The position numbers and the translations under genes were made by a program. Below are positions 57,011 to 64,000 of a stretch of 64,000 bases of DNA, one piece after another. Positions within the stretch are counted from its first letter, which is position 1. The number at the start of each line of letters is the position of its first letter. Below the pieces are notes generated by a model. The model was not told where the DNA came from and searched no databases. It saw only the letters and a list, made by a program, of their open reading frames with translations. Source of the stretch: Streptomyces sp. 378. Lineage in GTDB: Bacteria; Actinomycetota; Actinomycetes; Streptomycetales; Streptomycetaceae. The DNA lies in NCBI RefSeq assembly GCF_030124145.1, contig NZ_JASKMS010000007.1, positions 124,001 through 188,000 on the forward strand. The letters run 5' to 3'.

Positions 57011-57382
57011 ATGAACGCACATCTGGCCCGCAGCGCCATGGGCAGGTACGGGGAGAGCCTGGCCGCACGGCAGCTGGCCGCGGCCGGTCTGACGGTCCTG
57101 GAGCGCAACTGGCGCTCCGGCCGCGCCGGAGAGATCGACATCGTGGCCAGGGACGGGGACGTCCTGGTCGTCTGCGAGGTGAAGACCCGCAGGGAGAGCC
57201 CCTTCGAGCATCCGATGGCGGCCGTGACCCCGCAGAAGGCGGAGCGGCTGCGGGATTTGGCGGAGCGGTGGATCCAGACACACGGGGGCGCCCCGCCCGG
57301 CGGGGTCCGCATCGACGTGGTCGGAGTGCTGCTGCCCGCCCGCGGCGCCGCCGTGGTCGAACACGTGCGGGGGGTGGCCTGA
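57011..57382 (+). CDS. yraN: UPF0102 / YraN-family putative endonuclease
   Basis: A 123-residue protein with the Holliday-junction-resolvase-like fold: [21 protein letters not shown] then [21 protein letters not shown], where Glu, Asp and the E-x-K triplet form the nuclease active site. Activity has not been established. The ATG at 57011 follows GGAGGTGG. Its stop is directly followed by comM. Confidence 0.93.
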   Translation: MNAHLARSAMGRYGESLAARQLAAAGLTVLERNWRSGRAGEIDIVARDGDVLVVCEVKTRRESPFEHPMAAVTPQKAERLRDLAERWIQTHGGAPPGGVRIDVVGVLLPARGAAVVEHVRGVA

Positions 57383-57658
57383 ATGGCATTCGCCCGTACG
57401 TGTTCGGTCACCCTGGTGGGCGTGGAGGGCGTGGTCGTCGAGGTCCAGGCCGACCTCGAACCCGGCGTCGCGGCGTTCACGCTGGTGGGGCTGCCCGACA
57501 AGAGCCTCACGGAGAGCCGGGACCGGGTGCGCGCCGCGGTCGTCAACTCGGGCGCGGCCTGGCCCCAGAAGAAGCTCACCGTTGGCCTGAGTCCGGCCTC
57601 GGTGCCGAAGTCCGGCAGCGGCTTCGACCTGTCAAGGGTGGCGCTTGAACGCTTTTAA
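57383..57658 (+). pseudogene. comM: comM (YifB) 5' fragment, interrupted by an integrative element
   Basis: Residues 1-82 match the N-terminus of ComM/YifB AAA+ ATPases (Lon-like N domain: FARTCSVTLVGVEGVVVEVQ, FTLVGLPDKSLTESRDRVRAA, LSPASVPKSGSGFDL). After Leu82 the frame reads SRVALERF and stops at 57658, so only the first one-sixth of a roughly 500-residue protein remains. The AAA+ and Mg-chelatase parts are missing and should lie on the far side of the element. ComM is a branch-migration helicase used in natural transformation elsewhere; its role in streptomycetes is unclear. Confidence 0.9.
57605..57655. other. host-element junction (att site half)
   Basis: comM-like sequence ends near GGCTTCGACCTG (about 57619-57630). 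Element sequence begins with TCAAGGGTGGCGCTTGA (57632-57648), which holds the 5-base inverted repeat TCAAG/CTTGA. The serine integrase starts 15-45 bases beyond the break, as is usual for attL or attR of serine-integrase elements. The crossover point lies in or next to the shared bases; the exact dinucleotide needs the other end. Confidence 0.75.
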
Positions 57659-57674
57659 CCCGTACCCTCAGGCC

Positions 57675-59171
57675 ATGACCAACCCTCCCCGCGCCGGCCG
57701 ACGCATGGTCGTCTATGCCCGGATCAGCGACGACCGAGAAGGCAGACAGAACGGCGTCGACCGACAGGAGCGGCAATGCCGTGCTCTCGCCGACAAGAAC
57801 GGTGACGAGATCGTCGCCGTCTTCACAGACGACGACCGGTCCGCCTACAGCGGCAAGCCGCGCCCGGACTACCTCAAGATGCTTGCCTTCCTCCGGGCCG
57901 GTCACGCAGAGGGCGCCTACGCCCTGGCCCCGACGCGCTTCTACCGGCGGCTCGACGACGGCCTTGAGTTCTTCAAGCTGATCGCCGAGAAGGGCCTGGA
58001 GGTCGAGACCGTCAAGGCCGGCCGCTACAACCTGGCCACCGCAGACGGGCGCCGCGACGCCCTCCGTGCAGCTGTCGACGCACAGCACGAGGCCGAGCAG
58101 ATCGGCGAGCGCGTCCGGGATGCGAAGGCCGACAACCTCGCGCGTGGCGAGTACCGCGGCGGCCCCCGCCCCTTCGGCTACGAATCGGACGGCGTCACGA
58201 TCCGCGAGGACGAGGCGCGCCACGTCCGGGCAGCAACCGACGCCATCATCGCCGGGGACAGCCTGCGCTCTGTGTGCCGGGGTCTGGCGGCAGAGGGCGT
58301 GAGGACGGTGGCGCGCCGGTACAAGCAGCCGGACGGCACCCGCGGCGAACCCGAGTCCCGAGACTGGACACCCACCGAACTGCGAAAGATGTTGCTCAGG
58401 CCACGGAACGCAGGTCTGATCGAGCACAAGGGCGAGATCGTCGGCAAGGCCTCGTGGGAACCGCTGGTGCCGGAGGAGAAGTGGCGGGCGTGCAAGGCCG
58501 TGCTGGAGCGGGCAGAGCGCCGTACGACCCCGGGCAACGGCCGCGTGTGGCTCGGCACGGGCCTCTACCGCTGCGGGTTCGACGAGTGCACGGAAACGGT
58601 GCGCTGCTCGACGTCGGGCAAGGGGACCCGGGGCGTGCACGTGCCGGCGTATCGCTGCCGCACGGGCAAGCACGTCACCCGGGTGGCTGCCCCGCTGGAC
58701 GAGCACGTGACCAACCTCGTGTTGGTACGGCTGTCCCGGCCTGACGCTGCTGCTGTCCTGGTGCCGCCTGCCCGATCGGCCGAGAGGCATGAGGATCTCG
58801 CGGCCACTGCGAACGCGCTGCGGGGCAAGCTTGAGTCCCTGGCCGCTGACTACGCGGAGGACCTCATCACGCGGCAGCAGATGCTCGACGGGACCGCGCT
58901 GACCAGACAGCGGCTGGAGCAGGTCGAGGCGCGGATGACGGCGCAGGCTCAGCAGTCGGTGCTCGCAGGTCTGCCACTCGGTACGCCGAAGGTGGTCGAG
59001 GAGTGGCCGGACTACCACCTGGACAAGCAGCGGGCGATCGTAGACGCGCTGATGACGGTCACCCTGCTGCCCGCGCGCCGCGGGCGGCCGGCGGGATTCC
59101 AGCCGGGGGTGACGAAGTCGTACTTCAACCCGGACGCGGTGCGCATCGAGTGGAAGCGCCCGACTGACTGA
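57675..59171 (+). CDS. int: large serine integrase
   Basis: A 498-residue site-specific recombinase of the large serine (phiC31-like) type. Catalytic Ser18 lies in VVYARISDD; the catalytic domain extends to about residue 145 (QIGERVRDAK). It is followed by the recombinase domain (GEYRGGPRPFGYESDGVTI) and a zinc-ribbon-like region (GLYRCGFDECTETVRC ... YRCRTGKHV). A coiled-coil-like C-terminus closes the protein (ITRQQMLDGTALTRQRLEQVEARM). A TTG at 57645 with AAGGG before it would add 10 residues and place the start inside the att site; the ATG at 57675 is the conservative choice. It should integrate the element between attP and comM. Confidence 0.93.
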   Translation: MTNPPRAGRRMVVYARISDDREGRQNGVDRQERQCRALADKNGDEIVAVFTDDDRSAYSGKPRPDYLKMLAFLRAGHAEGAYALAPTRFYRRLDDGLEFFKLIAEKGLEVETVKAGRYNLATADGRRDALRAAVDAQHEAEQIGERVRDAKADNLARGEYRGGPRPFGYESDGVTIREDEARHVRAATDAIIAGDSLRSVCRGLAAEGVRTVARRYKQPDGTRGEPESRDWTPTELRKMLLRPRNAGLIEHKGEIVGKASWEPLVPEEKWRACKAVLERAERRTTPGNGRVWLGTGLYRCGFDECTETVRCSTSGKGTRGVHVPAYRCRTGKHVTRVAAPLDEHVTNLVLVRLSRPDAAAVLVPPARSAERHEDLAATANALRGKLESLAADYAEDLITRQQMLDGTALTRQRLEQVEARMTAQAQQSVLAGLPLGTPKVVEEWPDYHLDKQRAIVDALMTVTLLPARRGRPAGFQPGVTKSYFNPDAVRIEWKRPTD

Positions 59172-59179
59172 CCAGAGGG

Positions 59180-59217
59180 AGAGGGCCCGGCCGGGGGAGT
59201 CCCTGGCCGGGCCCTCT
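59180..59217. terminator. bidirectional terminator between the two recombinases
   Basis: Perfect 13-base repeat AGAGGGCCCGGCC / GGCCGGGCCCTCT with a 12-base loop, between the convergent serine integrase and tyrosine recombinase genes. Confidence 0.85.
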
Positions 59218-59232
59218 GCTGTCGCCGTCCGC

Positions 59233-60411
59233 TCAGGTGTCGGCCTGCTCGCGGGCCTTGGCCCGGGCGGCGTGCAGCGGGTTGTTCGCCTTGCCCTGGG
59301 CGGGCTCGACGTAGTGCTTCCTCACCGTCTGGGAGCCGGGCTTCCACCGCCCTTGCGCGGTCGGGTCCCCGCCCGCATCGGCGATCTCCTGCGCCGGGCC
59401 ACGCCGGGCGCCGTGCGCGGTCGCCGGGCGGCCGTCGGGACCTTTCACCCCGGCGAGGTCGGCCCGGGTCTTGAAAACGTCGCCGATGGCGTCGGGGCTG
59501 AGGAAGTCACCCCGCGGCCCGGAGCGGGGACGGATGGTGCCGCCTCGGGTGATGTGCCGGAACAGCGGCCCGGACGTGATGCCCTGCCGGCGCAGCTCCT
59601 CCAGCCACGCCCGTACCCGGCGCACGGGGCACACAGCCGGATCGTCGGGGTCGGCTGGCACGAACGTGGACTCGCCCTTGGCGGCCTGGTCGGTCTTGGA
59701 GAACGCCACCAGCACCGTGACGCCGTCGTCCTCAACTACCAGCTGCTCGATCAGGAGGTTCGCGAGCTCGCTGCGCCGGGCGAGCATCCCCCAGCCGAGC
59801 GTCAGCAGGGCGGCATCCCGCAGGGCCCTGGGCTGCTCGCGGTCGTCCTGGGCGGTGCAGGTGCCGACCATGGCGGCGAGGGCGGGCGTACGGATCGGCG
59901 GGGCCTTGCGGGGAGTGCGGCGCCGGGCCCACTCCCGGGAGTGCTTGCGGAGGATCTGGCGGGCCTCCTTCGTGCCGGGCTGCTGGCCGTCGGGGTGGGC
60001 GGAGCGGATCGCCGACATGTGGACCTGGACGGACGTGGGCGCCATGTCCCGCTGCACCAGGTGCCCGACGTACTCGACGAACGTCGCCGTGGTGCACGGC
60101 ATGGCCACGCGGCCGTTCTCCTCGCACCAGGTGCGGAACTGGCCGAGGGCGGAGCCGTAGGTGCGGGAGGTGTTGGCGGGCGGTGCCTCGTCGATGAGGT
60201 CGGCCGTCTCGCGCGAGATCCGGAAGTCGGCCTCGGTGTACTTCGGGAGGTCGGCGGTCGTCGGGACCGGTGCGCCGGGGCGCAGCAGGGTGTGCCGGTC
60301 CACGAGGGTGCGGGGTGCCGGCGTCTCGGCGACGGCGGGAAGCGCGTGGCCCTCGTCGTCGTCCACGAGTTCGGCGTCGACCACCTCAACGGCGGTGCCG
60401 GTATCGATCAC
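59233..60411 (-). CDS. tyrosine recombinase/integrase
   Basis: A 392-residue tyrosine recombinase. Arg212 (ARRSELANL), Lys239 (FSKTDQ), His333 and Arg336 (ATAHGARRG), Trp356 (GRWKPG) and Tyr367 (RKHYVEP) fit the R-K-HxxR-H/W-Y catalytic set. Residues about 75-165 form the SAM-like core-binding domain. Residues 1-60 are a polar extension. It starts with GTG at 60411. It is divergent from an XRE regulator that may control it. Whether it resolves dimers, moves the element or acts on something else is not known. Confidence 0.9.
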   Translation of the reverse strand: MIDTGTAVEVVDAELVDDDEGHALPAVAETPAPRTLVDRHTLLRPGAPVPTTADLPKYTEADFRISRETADLIDEAPPANTSRTYGSALGQFRTWCEENGRVAMPCTTATFVEYVGHLVQRDMAPTSVQVHMSAIRSAHPDGQQPGTKEARQILRKHSREWARRRTPRKAPPIRTPALAAMVGTCTAQDDREQPRALRDAALLTLGWGMLARRSELANLLIEQLVVEDDGVTVLVAFSKTDQAAKGESTFVPADPDDPAVCPVRRVRAWLEELRRQGITSGPLFRHITRGGTIRPRSGPRGDFLSPDAIGDVFKTRADLAGVKGPDGRPATAHGARRGPAQEIADAGGDPTAQGRWKPGSQTVRKHYVEPAQGKANNPLHAARAKAREQADT

Positions 60412-60434
60412 TGACCCTCCCTCAAACTAGCCTT

Positions 60435-60452
60435 GTATAAGGGAAATTATAC
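60435..60452. promoter_or_regulatory. operator-like inverted repeat in a divergent promoter
   Basis: GTATAA (60435-60440) and TTATAC (60447-60452) are perfect inverted repeats around GGGAAA. The minus strand reads TATAAT and the plus strand TATAAG, so both could be -10 boxes of the divergent tyrosine recombinase and XRE genes. A repressor bound here would block both. Confidence 0.6.
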
Positions 60453-60487
60453 GGGGCTACCTCTGGTAACGGGGTGGCCCTAGGTCC

Positions 60488-60811
60488 ATGCCCGAGTTGA
60501 CTCGCCCTCATATCGTCGACTGTATGCACACGGTGATTCGGCAGCGGCGCACACCTCCGGCGGGACTCGGCGAGGCGCTGCGCCAGGCGCGCGAGGAAGC
60601 CGGACTCTCACAGGGCGCAGTGGCCGCGACGGTCGGTGTCCGGCCGGACTACATCTCGAAGTTGGAGCGCGGCGAGCGCTGCCCCTCGGTGAAGGTGGCC
60701 GAGCTGCTCGCCGCAGTGCTGAAGCTGGGGGCTGCGGGTGCGGCGCTACTGTCGGCCGCCGCTGTCGACGACGCCGGCCGCTCCCACCCGTGGCGTGCCT
60801 GTCGGGGCTGA
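60488..60811 (+). CDS. XRE-family helix-turn-helix regulator
   Basis: A 107-residue DNA-binding protein. Residues about 27-80 are an XRE helix-turn-helix (GLGEALRQAREEAGLSQGAV, then VRPDYISKLERGERCPS). The start at 60488 or ATG 60524 is uncertain; a GGGGTGG patch lies 10 bases before 60488. It is divergent from the tyrosine recombinase and probably regulates it and itself, in the manner of a phage repressor. Confidence 0.85.
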   Translation: MPELTRPHIVDCMHTVIRQRRTPPAGLGEALRQAREEAGLSQGAVAATVGVRPDYISKLERGERCPSVKVAELLAAVLKLGAAGAALLSAAAVDDAGRSHPWRACRG

Positions 60812-60854
60812 GGAACGAAATCCCCTCCCGAGCGGGAGGAGATGAGGTGCGCCG

Positions 60855-61520
60855 CTACTCGCTGGCGACGGCGACGACGGAAATGTCTGGGGCGAGTTGA
60901 GCGTCCAGCCCCTCCTTCTTCGCGTGGTGTAGCCACGTGTTCACGGTGGCTGGCGACACGCCGCGCTGCTCGGCGACGACGGTGGCGGGTGCCTTCTCGC
61001 CCCTTGCCGCGGCAGCGTTGTACTCAAGTTGCACCTCCGCCAACTTGGTGAGGCGCTTCCAGCGTCGGAGCGCGCCGGGGCCGTGGTCGGGGTCGACGTC
61101 GGGGTGCCGTGAGCGAACCATCTTCTCGGCGCGCGCTGGAATCTCCTCTACGGCCGGCGGTGGCTCGAACACGCCAGCGCTCAGATCCAAGGGTGCGCCC
61201 TCTGGAGTCCGCTGTCCGAAGGTGAGCATCATCCGCGCGACGCGTTCGAGCTTCGTGAGCGGCAGGTCTCGGATGAGTGTGGCGCCCACCGGCTTCCACT
61301 CCTCGACAGGTGTGTCCGGGGCCTGCTGTACATGGATGGCGTACGGGCCCTCGATCTTCCGGCCCTCATGGATGACGTACTGGAAGCGCACGATGACGTG
61401 CGGATCACTGGCTGGCACGAGGGATACGTACACCTGGCTGACGTCGTCCGGAGCCCCCTCGATGGGCTCAGGGTCCGTGATCCAAACGGGGTGCTGTGGC
61501 GGGGTGGTCATGCCGTACAT
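60855..61520 (-). CDS. element-encoded helix-turn-helix protein
   Basis: A protein of about 221 residues from the ATG at 61520 (or 218 from ATG 61511). The N-terminal 110 residues are unlike any family I know (VYVSLVPASDPHVIVRFQYV). The C-terminus has a helix-turn-helix-like segment (ATVVAEQRGVSPATVNTWLH) preceded by a linker (RRWKRLTKLAEVQLEYNAA). Similar proteins are common in streptomycete mobile elements, but their function is not known. It is divergent from the small HTH gene at 61620. Confidence 0.7.
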   Translation of the reverse strand: MYGMTTPPQHPVWITDPEPIEGAPDDVSQVYVSLVPASDPHVIVRFQYVIHEGRKIEGPYAIHVQQAPDTPVEEWKPVGATLIRDLPLTKLERVARMMLTFGQRTPEGAPLDLSAGVFEPPPAVEEIPARAEKMVRSRHPDVDPDHGPGALRRWKRLTKLAEVQLEYNAAAARGEKAPATVVAEQRGVSPATVNTWLHHAKKEGLDAQLAPDISVVAVASE

Positions 61521-61583
61521 CGTGCCCGCCCGGCCTGCGGATTGCAACGCAAAGGATTGGCTCTCGAAATGTGAGTGCACACC

Positions 61584-61613
61584 TTGCGAAACGCGACGGG
61601 ATGCCTTTAGATA
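61584..61613 (+). promoter_or_regulatory. promoter for a leaderless HTH gene
   Basis: TTGCGA (61584-61589) and TAGATA (61608-61613) with an 18-base spacer. The ATG at 61620 is 7 bases after the -10 box, so the transcript probably begins at or next to the start codon. Confidence 0.55.
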
Positions 61614-61619
61614 GTGGGC

Positions 61620-61847
61620 ATGGACCCCGAAGACCTTCGGCGGATCAGCGAGGTTCGCGCGCTTGTCGCCAATGGCAAGGCTCGTGAACAGCGCGAAAAC
61701 CGCCGTCTCACGCTCCGCGAGATCGCCGATGCCATCGGCACCAGCCCCTCGACGGTCTACCGCTGGGAGCAGGGCACCTCGTCGCCGCGCGGTGCGGCTG
61801 CCCTTCGACTGGCCGAAGTCCTTGAGATCACGGCAGGAGCTGCCTGA
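61620..61847 (+). CDS. small XRE-type helix-turn-helix protein
   Basis: A 75-residue protein made of one helix-turn-helix (RRLTLREIADAIGTSPSTVY then RWEQGTSSPRG). It may be an excisionase-like or repressor-like regulator of the element. The ATG at 61620 is chosen over GTG 61614 because the promoter implies a leaderless start. Its stop overlaps the next gene by one base. Confidence 0.8.
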   Translation: MDPEDLRRISEVRALVANGKAREQRENRRLTLREIADAIGTSPSTVYRWEQGTSSPRGAAALRLAEVLEITAGAA

Positions 61848-62023
61848 TGGATGCCGAGAAGCTCGCGGCAGAGGCCGCAGCCCGCGGCGACAAAGCCGGT
61901 GAGACGTACTGGCTTCACGTGCTGAAGCTCGTGAACGAGGCGCCTCCCCTCGGCCCCGAGACCGTCGCCCGGCTTCAGGTCCTCATCTGGACCGACCCCG
62001 AGCCGCACAGCACGGCCGCATGA
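61847..62023 (+). CDS. small hypothetical protein coupled to the HTH gene
   Basis: A 58-residue protein (MDAEKLAAEAAARGDKAGET, then YWLHVLKLVNEAPPLGPETV) starting at TGATG, one base overlapping the stop of the HTH gene, so translation is coupled. It has no recognisable motif. This gene is below usual length cut-offs and could be missed by automated annotation. Confidence 0.65.
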   Translation: MDAEKLAAEAAARGDKAGETYWLHVLKLVNEAPPLGPETVARLQVLIWTDPEPHSTAA

Positions 62024-62147
62024 GAGCGGCCCGGCCGTCGGTGTCATCACCACCAGCGACCGGGCCTGAACGTCCCACCAACGACGAAGCCCCCGGCTCA
62101 CCTCCTACAGCGACCGAGGGCTCGTCATCTCAGAGAAGGAGAAGACG

Positions 62148-62669
62148 TTGTCTCACCAGCTTAAGACCATCCCTGCCCTGGACACCACGCCGACCGGCCG
62201 GGCGCTCCCGTTCCTCGTCGAGGAGCCGTGCGAGCACGTCGAGGACCCGGAGCAGGCCGCCCGCGTCGAGGTGGCCGTCGACCGGATCATGGGCGCTCTC
62301 ATCGAGCACGGCCGCAAGTACACGGCGGAGACCCTGCACCAGGTCCTCGCCCGCGAGGCCGCCGAGCGGGACGCCGGACGGCCGGGCCGCCCCTGCGACG
62401 TCTACGACTGGTGCGACGAGGTCGACACCCACGACGACCACTCCGGCCCGGAGTTCATGGTGCGGTCCTTCGACCAGTACGGCGAGCCCCTCGTGTTCGC
62501 GTGCGTCACCGACGTCGGCGACGAGCCGCCTGCCGTGTCCTTCATGGGCGACGACCTCAACCCGGAGCAGGCGCGCATCACGGCCGCCCGTCTGCGGGAG
62601 CTGGCCGACGCGATGGACGGCATGGCCGACACCGTCGAGGCCATCGAGCCGAGCAGCGCCCAGGCGTGA
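62148..62669 (+). CDS. hypothetical protein of the element
   Basis: A 173-residue acidic protein. The pattern PCDVYDWCDEVDTHDDHSGP (conserved His and Cys) followed by NPEQARITAARLRELADAMD is one I recall from other streptomycete mobile elements, without a known function. It starts with TTG at 62148, preceded by AGGAGAAG. Confidence 0.6.
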   Translation: MSHQLKTIPALDTTPTGRALPFLVEEPCEHVEDPEQAARVEVAVDRIMGALIEHGRKYTAETLHQVLAREAAERDAGRPGRPCDVYDWCDEVDTHDDHSGPEFMVRSFDQYGEPLVFACVTDVGDEPPAVSFMGDDLNPEQARITAARLRELADAMDGMADTVEAIEPSSAQA

Positions 62670-62821
62670 CCAGTCCTCTCGGCCTCGTTGACTCCGCCCG
62701 GCTCGTGGCCGGGCGGGGCCCGGGGCCCTGAACCTCCCCGCGGTCCGCCACCACCGCGCCCACGTCCCCCCTCTTCCGCAGGCCGCTCGCCTAACGGCCA
62801 ACCAGCGAAACGGACCAACCC

Positions 62822-63286
62822 ATGACCAACACCTCTGGCCCCTTGGGGAACGGGCCCCAGGCATGTGGCAGCACGAACGCGACCATCACTCGGCTGCACC
62901 CACGGCCGACGCAGCCTCGCGTACGAATCGCGGGCGTGGTCGTCGTCGACCTCTCCAGGCAGGTTGAGCGCGACACGCTCATGTCGTTCCAGCCGACCAT
63001 CTTCGTCCCCCCGGCCGGATACGCACCGGGTACGAACATCGAGGTCCACATCGGGCGGGCCGAGCGCGTGTACGAGGGAGACGCGAACCTGCGGGCGATC
63101 GTCGCCGCAGCCCACCCCGACACCACGATCGTCGTCAAGGGCCACGAGCCGGACGGAGTGGCGGAAGCGCAGCGGGTCCTCAGTCGCCTCGTAGGTGTGG
63201 TCCCGGGGCCCGAGCGCCTCGGCTGCGAGCGCGGCGCCTGCGAACTCCTTTACGGTCCCGCCGACATCGAAGGACCCCGTCGGTGA
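62822..63286 (+). CDS. hypothetical protein upstream of the primase-like gene
   Basis: A 154-residue protein with a central beta-rich stretch (RIAGVVVVDLSRQVERDTLM, IEVHIGRAERVYEGDANLRA, HPDTTIVVKGHEPDGVAEAQ). Unrecognised. Its stop overlaps the start of the primase-like gene (GTGA), so they are coupled and it may be an accessory of replication (inference). The ribosome site is poor. Confidence 0.6.
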   Translation: MTNTSGPLGNGPQACGSTNATITRLHPRPTQPRVRIAGVVVVDLSRQVERDTLMSFQPTIFVPPAGYAPGTNIEVHIGRAERVYEGDANLRAIVAAAHPDTTIVVKGHEPDGVAEAQRVLSRLVGVVPGPERLGCERGACELLYGPADIEGPRR

Positions 63287-64000
63287 CAAACACGAACCAG
63301 CAGCCGCTCACCGCATCGCCCGAGGTGGTGCGCGAATACCTGACGCACCTGTTCGGCGACTGCCCCGGGCTCCTCAGCGTGTGCTCGGACGTCGACGGGT
63401 GGGTCGGCCGGCGCTTCGCCACGGACCCGGACGGCATCGCGGCGGCGGTCCAGTACGCCGTGACGCTGGACGGCCGTAGGGCGAAGGGTGTCTACGTACA
63501 GAGCACCACGCTGCGCGAGCACCCCAGCAAGGGGCGGGGCGGCGAGGACCTGACCCTCGGCCTGACCCACCTGTGGGCAGATGGCGACTTCGGCACCGTT
63601 GGCCACAAGCCTGGCCCCGACGACCTGCCCGCACCTCCCGACGCGGACGCCGTCGCCAAGGTCGTAGCGGAGTCCGGATTGCCGCAGCCGTCCGGCTGGG
63701 TTCACACCGGGGGCGGATGCAACCCCATTTGGCTGCTCGCCGAGAACTACCTGATCCGCGACGAGGAAGACCGGACACGGGTCAAGACGGTCACCACCGG
63801 GGTGCAGGCGATCCTCGCCGCGGAAGCCTTCCGGCACGGCTGGTCCTGGGATGTCGAGGTGGGCAACCTCGACCGCCTGATGAAGATCCCCGGAACGGTG
63901 AACCGCAAGGAGGGCATGGAGCGCCCGACTGGCCACATGCCGGGCACCGGCGAGGTGTTCGACTTCGGGACTCTGGCAGCGCGCATCGAGGAACTCGTAC
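63283..64000 (+). CDS. primase-polymerase-like (AEP) protein, partial
   Basis: 239 complete codons are visible before the window ends. The order WADGDFG (Asp-x-Asp metal-binding motif), SGWVHTGGGCNPIWLL (His-containing motif) and MKIPGTVNRKEGME (late motif) fits archaeo-eukaryotic-primase prim-pol proteins of plasmids, phages and integrative elements. In such proteins a helicase often follows, which would be outside the window. It starts with GTG at 63283, overlapping the previous stop. Confidence 0.8.
   Translation, partial: MTNTNQQPLTASPEVVREYLTHLFGDCPGLLSVCSDVDGWVGRRFATDPDGIAAAVQYAVTLDGRRAKGVYVQSTTLREHPSKGRGGEDLTLGLTHLWADGDFGTVGHKPGPDDLPAPPDADAVAKVVAESGLPQPSGWVHTGGGCNPIWLLAENYLIRDEEDRTRVKTVTTGVQAILAAEAFRHGWSWDVEVGNLDRLMKIPGTVNRKEGMERPTGHMPGTGEVFDFGTLAARIEELV

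Larger units (their letters stand above)
57630..64000. mobile_element. integrative element inserted in comM (left part)
   Basis: From about 57630 the content changes from core genes to a serine integrase, a tyrosine recombinase, three helix-turn-helix proteins, small unknown genes and a primase-polymerase-like gene. Genes in this stretch are separated by recombinase and regulator cassettes and have no orthologues I know in the core. The element extends beyond the window. It could be a prophage remnant, a satellite, or an actinobacterial integrative plasmid. Confidence 0.85.

Noticed and set aside
57383..57658. Treating the 91-codon comM frame as an intact small gene
   Set aside because: It matches only the first 82 residues of ComM and then runs into element sequence; it lacks the AAA+ core.

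Overview
This window is a chromosomal segment of a Streptomyces species. The DNA is very G+C rich, codons mostly end in G or C, and GTG or TTG starts are common. The gene order (ndgR-leuCD-hupS through recG, smc, ftsY, amtB-glnK-glnD, ffh, rpsP-trmD-rplS, four signal peptidases, yraN, comM) matches what I remember of the S. coelicolor SCO5552-SCO5603 core. That comparison is from memory, not from a search.

Bases 1-57,629 are conserved core. Leucine biosynthesis and its IclR regulator (71-3013) come first, followed by the lysine-tailed nucleoid protein HupS, a cofactor F420 enzyme, a PlsC-GpsA phospholipid pair, D-Ala-D-Ala ligase and two thiamine genes. Ribosomal protein L28 and a FakA-like kinase follow. 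Between the kinase and recG sits a translationally coupled HSP90-like/TPR gene pair. RecG (18,621-21,863) carries a 338-residue intein inserted exactly between the Lys and Thr of its Walker A motif. The intein starts with Ala and has a Trp/Cys/Thr set in the positions of the class 3 intein triad, plus an intact LAGLIDADG endonuclease.

Next are rsmD, coaD, a coiled-coil protein, the DUF177-rpmF-rnc group, mutM, an HxlR/flavoprotein divergent pair with a perfect operator, a CAP-domain protein, acylphosphatase, smc, a glucose-type permease, ftsY, nsdA, the GlnR-type amtB-glnK-glnD nitrogen operon, ffh, the rpsP-rimM-trmD-rplS translation group and four tandem type I signal peptidases. Nudix, DUF2469 and yraN genes complete the core.

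From about 57,630 to the end of the window an integrative element interrupts comM after about 82 codons. It carries a large serine integrase at the junction, an oppositely oriented tyrosine recombinase, three helix-turn-helix proteins, small unknown proteins and the start of a DxD-bearing primase-polymerase-like protein. The far end of the element, and the rest of comM, lie outside the window.

The most notable items are the RecG intein, the comM-targeted element with two unrelated recombinases and a possible replication module, the HSP90/TPR pair, and a structured, tRNA-like intergenic segment upstream of a 67-residue gene. Several sharp inverted repeats fit known regulators (NdgR, GlnR, HxlR). 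No rRNA, complete tRNA or CRISPR array was found.
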